Shown: positions 55,287-64,000 of the stretch, piece by piece
How the letters are laid out: every line of letters starts with the position of its first letter
How positions within the stretch are numbered: position 1 is the stretch's first letter
Assembly (NCBI GenBank): GCA_037127315.1
Contig: JBBBDQ010001275.1
Coordinates: forward strand, 533,501-597,500
Source of the DNA: Ascarosepion bandense
Taxonomy: Eukaryota > Mollusca > Cephalopoda > Sepiida > Sepiidae
Direction of reading: 5' to 3'
DNA length: 64,000 bases
Position numbers and translations under genes: made by a program
The notes under the pieces: generated by a model
Seen by the model: the letters and a program-made list of their open reading frames with translations, nothing else
The model's database searches: none
Told to the model about the DNA's origin: nothing

Positions 55287-55530
55287 TTAACCAATATCCA
55301 ACATGGCGCTGCGAACAGGATCTGATGATTGGCAAGAGCTCCTGACCAAAATTGCTATTCCAGCTGACTCTGCCAGGACTTATGCTGAAATTTTTGTCAA
55401 AGAAAGCATCACCAAAAACAGTCTTTCTATGATAGACCAGGAAATCCTCAGAGAGTTGGGTGTCACAACTAATATCCAACATCATAAAGTGCTCAATATC
55501 AGGGTGGAGACAGTGTTGATAAGTATAAAG
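55287..55530 (+). pseudogene. SAM-domain fragment next to a PBS-like site, probable LTR-retrotransposon Gag
   Basis: 'caaca|tggcgctgcgaacagg' at about 55297-55318 looks like an LTR end (CA) followed by a TGG-initial primer-binding site. The frame that follows reads D-D-W-Q-E-L-L-T-K-I-A-I-P, A-R-T-Y-A-E-I-F-V-K-E-S-I-T, S-L-S-M-I-D-Q-E-I-L-R-E-L-G-V. This is the helix pattern of a sterile alpha motif. SAM-like domains are found at the start of Gag-type proteins in some invertebrate LTR elements (my recollection, not verified). The frame is broken at about 55530 where a family H repeat begins. A host SAM-domain exon is the alternative, but no splice sites are visible. Confidence 0.55.
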
Positions 55531-55544
55531 ATTTTGTCTCTTTA

Positions 55545-55630
55545 CCATAGCAGATTCATGCCAACTTCAAAGTTTTCTAAGGACATCGTTATGATGTCAT
55601 CACTCGTCAGGGCAAGTTATTTAAATCAAG
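55545..55630 (+). repeat. Family H repeat
   Basis: 'atgccaacttcaaagttttc', the hairpin GACATCGTTATGATGTC, and 'actcgtcagggc'. It sits between the SAM fragment and the mariner. Confidence 0.7.
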
Positions 55631-55651
55631 CTACTGTTGCAAATTTTTAAA

Positions 55652-56650
55652 ACAATGGAAAAATCTGAACTGAGTGTGTTGATAAAGCATTGCTTTCTGA
55701 TGGAGAAAATACTCTTCAAGCAAAGCAATAACTTGATAAATGTTATTCAGACTCTTCTTCATTAAAAACAACAGTTAAGAAGTGGTGTGCTGGATTTAAA
55801 AGCAGTCGTACAGATACAAATGATTCTGGAAGTTCAGATTGTTCAAAATCAGCAGTTGTCCCGGAAAACAAAAAACATCCACAAACTCGTTTTAGCCAAT
55901 CGTAAATTGAAGTTGCGTGAAATAGCAGAGGAGTTGAACATATCAGAAGGCAGTGTATTCACCATTTTGCATGAACATTTATCAATGAGAAAGCTGTGTT
56001 CAAAGTGGGCCATGTTTTTGCTCACAGTTGATCAAAAACAACAATTCGTCAACAATTCAGAGCATTATTTACAACTGTTTCAAGGCAACAAGAAGCAGTT
56101 TTTGTGTAAATGGATCCACCACTTTACTCCAAAGTCAAATCGACAGTCAGCTGTGTGGACAGCATCAGGTGGAAGCCACCCAAAGCGACCAAAGATGCAA
56201 ACATCAGCAGGCAAGATTTTGGCCTTCGTATTTTGGAATGCACAAGGTATTTTGTTCATCAATTACTTTGAGAAAGGAAGAATCATCAATAGCAAAAATT
56301 ATATAGCATTATTGGTATATTTGAAGGAAAAATCGCCAAAAAACGGCCACACATGAAGAAGAAAAAGAGATCTTTCACTAAGACAACACACTGTGTTACA
56401 AGTCAATTGTAACAATGGCAAAACTACACGAACTGTATTTTAAATTGCTTCCCCATCTACCCTGTTCTCCAGATCTGGCCTCCAGCAACTATTGGTTGTT
56501 TGCAGACTTCAAAAGAATATTCCAGGGAAAGAGATTTGGCTCCAATGAAGAAGTGATATTGAAAACTGAAACGCATTCTGAGGCCAAAGACAAATTGTTC
56601 TACCAAAAAGGCATTGAATTCTTAGAGAAGCATTGGAATCAGTGTTGATA
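55652..56650 (+). pseudogene. Mariner transposase, irritans-like, catalytically dead
   Basis: It starts near M-E-K-S-E-L-S-V-L-I-K-H. The DNA-binding region has L-K-L-R-E-I-A-E-E-L-N-I-S-E-G and I-L-H-E-H-L-S-M-R-K-L. In the core, W-I-H-H-F-T-P-K is present but the preceding catalytic block (normally V-T-x-D-E-T) is deleted, so the first Asp is lost. The second reads F-H-stop-D-N (GAC 56382-56384). The third, in S-S-N-Y, is Asn in place of Asp (AAC 56487-56489). Spacing of the last two is 34 residues. Three independent defects show long decay. Confidence 0.85.
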
Positions 56651-56913
56651 AAGTAAGTCGAATTTTGCCTAAAAATTTGTTGTTTTATTAGTTAGGCCTG
56701 ATGAGTTATAGGAGACAAAGTGAAAAATCTTATAAACAATGTTTCACTTATGATTGTTTGCCTTGGCTTTTTCAGGTTAGAATGGAAAACCAAATTGTGT
56801 GCAAGGAAAAGCAGTTGAATTTTTTTAGGATAAGACTTGTAATAAATTAAAGCACCTTATCAGATCCAAGAACCGAAAAGACTATTTCTTTTATATATAT
56901 ATATATATATAGT

Positions 56914-57930
56914 GTTGTCTGGAAAGTTCATGTTGATTTTTCAAGGGGAATTAAAACACAAAACAAAATTATGCCATTAAATATTTATTCAACAAAATAT
57001 CAACCATTTTCTTCTGCAACCTTACTCTATTTTGTCTTCAATTTAACAATTCTCTCATTCCAGAATTTTGGTAGTTTTTCGGCCAAGAACTTATGAAAAT
57101 GTTTTTTATATCACCTAAAGAATTAAAATTTTTAGGAATAAGATTATTTTACAAGAACCTGAATAAATGAAAACTGAAAGAGTAGGGATAACATATCCCA
57201 GCCAAATTACAACAGTTTTTTCCAGGTTGCCAAAGAAATGTGAGGTCCGACATTATCTTGATGGAAAACTAAACATTTCCTGTTTGCCAATTCAGAACCT
57301 TTTTTTTAACTACTCCCTTTAACTCGTCCAACTGCCAGCAGAACTTTTCAGAATTGATTGACTGGTTACTTGGCAGATTCTTGTAGACCAAGGTTCTTTT
57401 CCAATCCCACCAAATGCACAGCAAGACTTTTTTAAGATGAAGACCTGCTTTTGGAATGGCTAAAGTTGGCTCATGTCGATTACCCAAGAAACTTTTTCAC
57501 TTAACATTGTTGTAAACAATCCATTTCTTGTTATGCATCACAGTTTGCTTCAAGAGGGCTGCATTTTTATTGCATTTTTACAGTAAATCACACACAGAAA
57601 TGTAATCCAAAAAATTCTTTTCAATCAGATCATTTCCAAACAGCATTTCGAGTACACAAGTTCTACTTAAAGTTCACGGATGGTGATTTCTGATAAATTT
57701 AGAGTTTCTGTTAATTCTCACATGATTTTATGTCGGTTATTCTCAATTAATATCTTTATTTAATCATCATTTGTAGTGGAGAAGAGTTTGCCTGAGCATT
57801 CTTCATCAACAAAGCTGCAATCATCAACTATAAACTTAGCGAACCACTTCGATACAGTTCTGTCAACTAAAGCACCATCAGTGTAAACTGCACATACATT
57901 TTTTTTTGTTTGTGATGTATTTTTGCCTCT
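56914..57930 (-). pseudogene. Mariner transposase, minus strand, second subfamily
   Basis: The left end 'gtctggaaagttcatgttga' looks like a mariner terminal repeat. Minus-strand frames give K-W-I-V-Y-N-N-V-K, L-H-L-K-K-V-L-L-C-I-W-W-D-W-K and F-H-Q-D-N-V-G-P-H-I (second Asp at 57255-57257). Upstream, F-I-V-D-D-C-S-F-V-D-E lies in the DNA-binding half. The 'LLCIWWDWKG' word is close to Mos1/mauritiana-type mariners. Many frameshifts are present. The third Asp region is not recognisable. Confidence 0.8.
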
Positions 57931-58124
57931 ATGGTAATAAAAAAAATCAAATGTTTAAAATACAACTTATAATCTTTTTTTATAGGGATTCAAAACTGAC
58001 AGGAGTTAAGTAATTTTAAACTTTCTTTCTCAATAGATAGATTCAAGTGTGCTCTAATTGACAATGTAAGCATAATATATCTATCGATAAATATGATAAG
58101 TATATCTGGCAGCAAAACTTCTGA

Positions 58125-58235
58125 TCGAGAGATTGGAGGTTTTGAATCACCTCCTAATTGTTGTTGTTCTCAGGTCTATCTTGACCCAGGGTAGTAGCAT
58201 CTGTCAGGGTCCCAGGTATGGGTAAATAGTATAAG
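58125..58235 (-). repeat. Dispersed repeat, family C, partial
   Basis: The reverse complement of 'tacccatagctgggaccctaa' and 'gggtcagggtgaac...aacaacag' shared with 28600-28745. Confidence 0.6.
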
Positions 58236-58369
58236 AGGTGTCCCAAATATAACATTAACTGACTTAGGCTGTGTAAGTGTCTATAGCTTTGGATAGCAAT
58301 GTGCCTAAGAGAAAGAAATCTTTGAAATAAAAACTTCTACACCCACCCTGTGTAGAATTGGATAGGCTG

Positions 58370-58685
58370 AACCGTCTAACCGTGGTAAGTAATCTTCTCA
58401 AAAATGGTGTCTTGAAAAATCACTAAGTTTTCAGTCTCCTAAACTGGTTGCAGTTAGTAAGGGTATACATCTGTAGAACTTGCTACAATATTTCGGATGG
58501 TTCAATTAGATATGATAAGTAGACTATGTAAAACATAGACCCAGCTTAGCAAAACCGATTTAAGAAAGTTGATAATAAAGCCAGGCCTCATACAAAATCG
58601 GGCAATCTGGATAAGAGCCATCAGAAAAACCTGTCTAAGTGATGCTAGCATGGAAACAAATGTTACATGATGATAACATGTTGGA
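58370..58685 (+). mobile_element. SINE-like sequence with 'agcatgga...gttacatgatgat' tail
   Basis: 58620-58676 ('cctgtctaagtgatgctagc' + 'atggaaacaaatgttacatg') resembles the terminal region of a tRNA-derived SINE common in cephalopod genomes (from memory). The head is not recognisable. Confidence 0.4.
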
Positions 58686-58804
58686 ACATGAATGACTAAA
58701 AATCAGTACAAACTTTCTGGACAACACAGTATATTAGAACCATTGAATTTTAAGTTAGCCACTGAAACCAGAAAATGTGTGTGTATATATACATATATAT
58801 ATAC

Positions 58805-59520
58805 TAGCAGTATAGCCTGGCATTGCTTGGGTGTAATGAAAGCTTTAAAACTAATCCATAATCCTGGAGCTCAGACTCTTTGGACGTTGGCACAAAAGAT
58901 GAAAAGGCAATAGTTGTCTCCAGTTAAAGTCAAACCATAGACTGAAAGAAAAACAAATGAATGTAAGTCAAATTCTGATTTCCTGGTATTGAAATCAAAT
59001 AAGTTTTTTTTCGTCATAAACTGAATTTTGAAGGCTAAATAAGTCTTCTGAGTAAATGGCATCATGGCTGAGACTAAGAACTACAATTATACCTACTTAG
59101 AGCCAAATCCGAAGCAAAAACTAAAATAAAAGGGCTGAAAAAAATACAGACATACAGGTAGATAAACAGACACGCACACAAACATCTTGCCTTTTTTATA
59201 TGTATATATTCTCAATTTTCTGCACTATTGTAAGAACTGCAACCTTGAAACTTCTGAATATCATTTCTTATGTCTTTGTCTATAAGTGTATCAAATTTGA
59301 TTAATATCGGACCACTCCTTCTATAACCCGATTTTTTGATTATCGATTTTCGATATTTATTGGGGGTACCTCAACACAAAACCTAGCTAAGAACACTTGC
59401 AGACGCTTTTAGGACAACTGTAAATTTTCAAGAAAATCAATTCAGCCGTTTCGGAGTCTATAGGTAACAGACACACACACACACATAGACAAAGTTCCAT
59501 TTATAAGTAAGTTTAGATAT
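58805..59520 (+). mobile_element. Retroposon family R, full-length
   Basis: 'tagcagtatagcctggcatt' to 'ttccatttataagtaagttt' + 'agat'. It is nearly collinear with 16803-17545, so these two give the best full-length pair for a consensus. Confidence 0.85.
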
Positions 59521-59544
59521 ATATATATAGTCACACACACAGAG

Positions 59545-60475
59545 TCCCATGTCTGACCAGAACAGGGACCTTTTTGCTTCTGCTTATAGCAAGTATAAGA
59601 GGATTCTAAATGATGTTAAGCTGTTGTTTGCTGATTGAATGAAGCAGTGCACAGCAGCCCGCAAGTTTGGCTTCAAAGACTACTGGTGACAATCGCAGTG
59701 AACAAGGCCGAGTGCTTTGCATGCAGCTTCTCCTCCAACTCTGCATTTGACTTGTCCGGAGCATCCGCACATGACTTCCCACCTTGAATTGAGGCTCAAC
59801 TGAAGGATGTATGCATAACCCCTCTCTGGTCTCTAACATAATTTTAAAGCTTGATTCTTATAAGGCAAGTGAAGGTGACAGAATCATGGTCATCGTCATG
59901 AAGAAATGTACCCCTGAACTCTCCTCTGTCCTCTCCAAACTATAACTACTGCCTCTCTGCTTCCTGCCTAGAGCTGTTGCCCTGGATATCTCCAAAACAT
60001 TTGACAAAGTCTGGCATGTTAACCTTCTGCACAAGCTACAAGGCAATGGTACAACTGGACACTTGTTTGATTTGTTCCAAGCCTTCTTATCAAATCGCTT
60101 ATCAAATTGCTAGTGAAAGTCATATAGAATGGGCATGCCTTCAGATCCTATCATCCAAACAAAGTTGTCCCCCACAAAAGACTCTATTCACCACTTTTTC
60201 TGATATTCATCAATGATTTTCTTTGATGTAGTCAGATCCCAAGTAGGCATCTATGCTAAAAACACCACCGTTTACTCATGCTTTTATAAGAAATGTGCAA
60301 AAGCTGACAAAGCTAACCTCACTGCTGATCTTGAAACGGACCCATCCTTCTCTCACCAATTCTCTGCCACCCACTGTAACCTATTCCTCTTTCTCTTCAT
60401 TCCCCTCTTATGTAGCCCCCTGCACACCAGTGGCAGTACTGCATTGCTTGGAGTGAAATAATAAAAAAAAATATA
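59545..60475 (+). pseudogene. LINE family A, RT 5' half joined directly to the 3' tail
   Basis: Frames give F-G-F-K-D-Y-W, A-L-D-I-S-K-T-F-D-K-V-W-H, L-S-N-R-L, and L-F-L-I-F-I-N-D (palm blocks, 'AxDISKAFDxVWH' and 'NDxxD'). The Y/FADD box area follows as decayed sequence ('ggcatctatgctaaaaacac' = G-I-Y-A-K-N-T, D-D to K-N). At about 60340 the sequence jumps to the 3' tail, skipping the thumb. Confidence 0.8.
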
Positions 60476-60764
60476 TCTATATATATATATACATACACAC
60501 TCATATATAAACATATATTTATGAAATAAGATACTGAATATAACATCAATTAACTAATTAGAAATTTTATTTGTATTAATCCTATATATCATAGAAGTAG
60601 TACAAACTCATAGGTTGGCAGTTCACTTGCTGTAGTGATTTACTTGATTAAAAGTACTTGATACTGAGTAGAGCATTACATATAGTATTATTATAGATAG
60701 TACAAAAAAACAGCTCTTGTGTTGCATTAAAACTATGTTTTTATTATAAACTTATAATAAAAAT

Positions 60765-60766
60765 AT

Positions 60767-60817
<51 letters not shown>
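60765..60817. repeat. (TA)n microsatellite, 53 bp
   Basis: It is directly followed by a family P arm, as if the element had inserted in a TA tract. Confidence 0.95.
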
Positions 60818-60818
<1 letters not shown>

Positions 60819-60819
60819 C

Positions 60820-61040
60820 GGAAATCAACGAATTTTAACGAAACTTGGTTATAAGCAACCGACAATTTGAAATGAATTGTTTGAACATTATTTTTTATCA
60901 ATACACACATTTTCGTAATAAAAATTTATCGTAAATAATCAGGCCGGTAAAAATAAATACATAATACTGTTTCATTAAAAACAGAATATCTACTTAAATA
61001 CGAGTATCGATAAAAAATAATGTTCAAACATTTCATATAT
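60820..61040. mobile_element. Palindromic element, family P, asymmetrically deleted
   Basis: The left arm keeps only its outer part ('acgaaacttggttataagca' to 'ttatcaatac'). The right arm is complete from 'acacattttcgtaataaaaa' to 'atgttcaaacatttcat'. The missing inner left arm includes the tRNA-like segment. Confidence 0.8.
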
Positions 61041-61211
61041 ATATATATAAAACATCCATTTACTTTTGCTATGGCTTTTTGGTAATTTGTGGGACATGCT
61101 TTTTCACCCGAATAATTTTGGGGTATCTATTTGCTTGTTTCTTTTTCATTTGTAAGTTTCCTTTTTTGAATCATCATTGACAGTTTTGCTTCAGATACTA
61201 TTATACATCCT

Positions 61212-61257
<46 letters not shown>

Positions 61258-62531
61258 GGTAGTATAAAGAACAAATAAGAAATGTTCAGAAATTTAATGT
61301 TTTATTTTTATTTGAGCTTCATCATATATATTTGGAATAAACAGTTTTTTTTCAAAAACTTTTGATAAAGTTTTAATGAAGCAAAACATGAATTTATAAA
61401 CATTTCCTCGTCATTCCTCATTCAATTATATTGATCCCAATTCATATATGCATGTATAAATATATAACTCTGAAAAATAGAAAAATGGCTGAATGCTGAA
61501 AAAACTCAATAAAAGATTGATTAACTCATCCTTGTTACCAATATTCAATGAAAGTTGCTTAAAAGAAAGGTTGCTGTCCAAATATACATTTAAATATATA
61601 TATATACCAATGTTAAAGTTAGTATGAAGCCAAAAATGTTGCGAGTCAATGAGATATTGAGAGAAAAGGCCTTTAAGGCAAGTAGTTTTCCAAATAAGTG
61701 CCGATATCAAAGGCAGAGCATTAAAAGAATTAGTATAAGGAAAGAGTTTGTCACTTTGCTGATTGGTGTTACTTTCACATTGTCGACTTTTCAGAGGTTA
61801 TCAGAAATTTATGACTAATGTCCCTTAATCTTTATGCATTTATTAGTTTTTTGTATTATTTATGTACGTGTGCGCACGTCTATGCATGTTTTGTGTATCC
61901 ATATAGGGTGTCGTTACCATTTATTCTTTTCTTCTTTCTCTTCTAATTTATATATATATATATATATATATATAAAAAGTAATTTTATTTTAAATCCTAT
62001 ATCTTTTTATTCCCTTTTATTAATAATTATGCCTTTTTAAGTAAAGGCCTTTTTCTAATACTTCAACGTTTTGGGGAAATTAGGTTTTTGAATTTGTCCA
62101 GTGTCTGTAATATTTAAAAAAATTTTTTTCTTTAGTTTCTTTCTTTTTCCCTCCCTTCCTTCTTTTATCTCTCTTACCACCTTTTTTCCGTGTTGCTTAA
62201 ACTTACGTCGATTTAACACGGCTGTCTGTTAATTTTTAGTTACATTCTCCCTTTTTTTTGCGAACCCAGACGATGTCAATTTTTTTCTTTTCTTATTTAT
62301 TTGATTTTATCCTATCTTTTTCTTTTTCTTTTTCGTTTTCTTTTTCTTTCCCTTTATTTTTATTTTATTTTATTATTTATTTTTTAATTTCTTTGCAATC
62401 TATTTAAAAAGGAAAAGTAGACTAATTTTTCTCCAGTTTCTGAAAGTTTTTTTCTGTTGCTGAGGTGATGTGTCGTCCCCCGTGGGGATCTTCATATCGA
62501 AATGGCCATTCAACATCTTTGAATTAATCCT

Positions 62532-62535
<4 letters not shown>
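61041..62535. other. AT/T-rich sequence without recognisable elements
   Basis: It contains (CA)n(TA)n at 61204-61258, (TA)n at 61949-61974 and a long T/C-rich tract at 62110-62400. Open frames here are low complexity. Confidence 0.5.

Positions 62536-62537
<2 letters not shown>

Positions 62538-62586
<49 letters not shown>
62538..62586. repeat. (TA)n microsatellite
   Basis: Long uninterrupted TA tract next to a hammerhead-like motif. Confidence 0.95.
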
Positions 62587-62590
<4 letters not shown>

Positions 62591-62619
62591 TATATCAATT
62601 GTATATTCGACACGCAAAT

Positions 62620-62651
62620 TTCTATGTTTTGAGATAGATTCTCATCATCAG
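62620..62651 (-). other. Hammerhead-like motif with canonical CTGATGA box
   Basis: The minus strand reads CTGATGA (62651-62645), then a stem TGAGA-loop-TCTCA, then AAAC where GAAAC would complete the core. The G12 position is thus mutated or absent. Placement beside (TA)n matches other Penelope-terminal patches in the window. Confidence 0.4.
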
Positions 62652-62659
62652 GCAATGTT

Positions 62660-63225
62660 GATGTTAGTTGTGCAGATGATTTACATTTAAATGACAAAAA
62701 CCCTTTGGTTTACTGTGCATGCATGTGGGTGTTTCTTGTGGCTAATCAGATTCATTTTGGGATTTGGCCCCAAAGAATACATACTAACCAACTTTTTCTC
62801 TTTTTTCCTTTTCCCTTCCCCCCTCATCTTATCCTTTCCTTGTTTCTTTTTCCTTCTTAATGGTCATGTTAACCTGCCCTTATCATTTTCCCTTCTTTCC
62901 CTTCAGTTTTATTACTTTTGATGTGATATTCTCATTCAGCACCAATTCTATATTTTTTAACTTACTTATCATTTTTAATCTATTTATTTATTTGTTGTAA
63001 AGTTTTTTTTTTAAAAAAGGAAAGATTTTTTAAAAACTAAAATATAATTTTTTGGTCTATCTATTTATTTGTTGTAAAGTTTTTTATAAAAAGAAAGATT
63101 GATTATAAAGAAATAATTTTATGCTCCAATTTATTTTTATATAGTTTGTCAGTAATTATTTTCCTTATGCACTTGTTGGTTATATGCATGTTATTTCATT
63201 TAGATTTTATCCATTTTCTAATGTG

Positions 63226-63259
<34 letters not shown>

Positions 63260-63999
63260 TATGTCAGTGGAATTGACTCCACATCCAGTAATGACTGACA
63301 TGGGCAAAAGGTGTCACATAAATATCATCCAGCAACTGTTAGCATCAACTGCATAAAGGAGATACAATTCCTCAGAACTGATCTCTCGCCTGGAAAGAAG
63401 TGACATGAACAACCAACCAAAAAAAAGTTTGTTTTTGCTCCTTAATAGTGTTTGTTTTCTAATTCTTTCACATCCAGTAATCCCTTGTGTCTTAGTGGCT
63501 TTACTGCCTTACTTCATTTGAACATGCTCAAAAATAAATTTTTATACTGATTGCTGAACTGTGGACAACATCTTTACATGAATCTTGTCAGGTGATTTGA
63601 TTGTAAACCTGCCCTATCTTTTCAGCAAATCTGATTAATCATCATAGAATCAGAACAGAAATAAAAGCCTGAAAAATTAAAAAGATGATAATGGCCTTCA
63701 TGAATGTTCACACCCATACACTTTATGTTAAAAGAAAGAAACGTCGAGAATCCATCTTAATAAATTCAGATCTCTGAACCTATAAACATCCCTGACCATC
63801 CCCCATGGCTACACATCTTGCCAGATGATAAGTAATTTAATCATCGACATGATTTACATATGTAGACGGTTTCCTTTTCTTTTGACTTAATCATCTACAA
63901 AGGAATGAGAAGTAATATGAATTAAATCTGAGCCAGCTCCAGTTTCAACGCACCACCAATCATCTTTGGTATTTCCAATAGAGAAAGGAAAAAAAGGTA
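62660..63999. other. No recognisable feature apart from (TA)n at 63227-63257
   Basis: A pair of related T-rich patches ('ttatttgttgtaaagttttt' at 62987 and 63065) is a short local duplication. 63258-63420 contains words that may be a SINE body, but no head was found. No convincing exon. Confidence 0.45.
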
Positions 64000-64000
64000 T

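Noticed and set aside
62460..62520. Hammerhead-like words around 'gtcccccgtggggatc...atcgaaatgg'
   Set aside because: A GC stem and a GAAA are present, but the spacing and first core box do not fit a hammerhead.
10296..64000. Preceding EPAC exon on the minus strand
   Set aside because: Several 'cttac' donor-like words were considered, but none is preceded by a plausible coding segment of the family.

Overview
This is a gene-poor, AT-rich stretch of animal genome that I read as mostly intronic DNA of a mollusc, most likely a coleoid cephalopod such as an octopus. The organism call is an inference. It rests on the abundant tRNA-derived SINEs, the dense Jockey/CR1-like LINE debris, mariner/Tc1 and Penelope-like elements, and the many minisatellites and (TA)n tracts. 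No name tag in the sequence proves it.

The only segment I am confident belongs to a host protein-coding gene is one exon on the minus strand at 10153-10295. It has an AG acceptor and a GTAAGT donor and encodes 47 complete codons of the first cyclic-nucleotide-binding domain of an EPAC2/RAPGEF4-type cAMP-activated Rap guanine-nucleotide exchange factor. I did not find the flanking exons, so most of the window is probably intron sequence of that gene. No tRNA, rRNA or snRNA gene looks functional.

Layout. 1-10 kb: a LINE 3' end, a Tc1-like transposon with DD35E spacing and TIRs, hammerhead-like motifs, a Penelope-type RT remnant, SINEs and a DD34D mariner. 10-16 kb: the EPAC exon, a LINE reverse transcriptase remnant, a 49-bp minisatellite and a 98-bp satellite. 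16-25 kb: LINE copies split by younger insertions (a retroposon and two LTR-like units), a large palindrome carrying a tRNA-like T-arm, and a second block of the 98-bp satellite. 25-31 kb: LINE fragments, a GGTT tract, and a 36-bp minisatellite open on both strands. 31.7-34.4 kb: a 2.7-kb GATA-based array with homogenised variant blocks. 35-41 kb: a tandem array interrupted by LINE tails, three tandem units derived from 5S rRNA, and a second copy of the LTR-like unit in the opposite orientation. 41-50 kb: LINE and SINE fragments, a long CA/TA/TG palindrome, a Penelope-like element with a GIY-YIG endonuclease between inverted 193-bp arms, and a LINE with a 106-bp tandem 3' region. 50-57 kb: an LTR, primer-binding-site and gag remnant, a second GIY-YIG-type remnant, a SAM-domain fragment and two mariners. 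57-64 kb: a retroposon, a LINE, palindromic-element copies and AT-rich DNA with little recognisable content.

Apart from the EPAC exon, the coding-like sequence is transposon-derived and broken. The biology here is a record of nested insertions and local tandem expansion inside introns.
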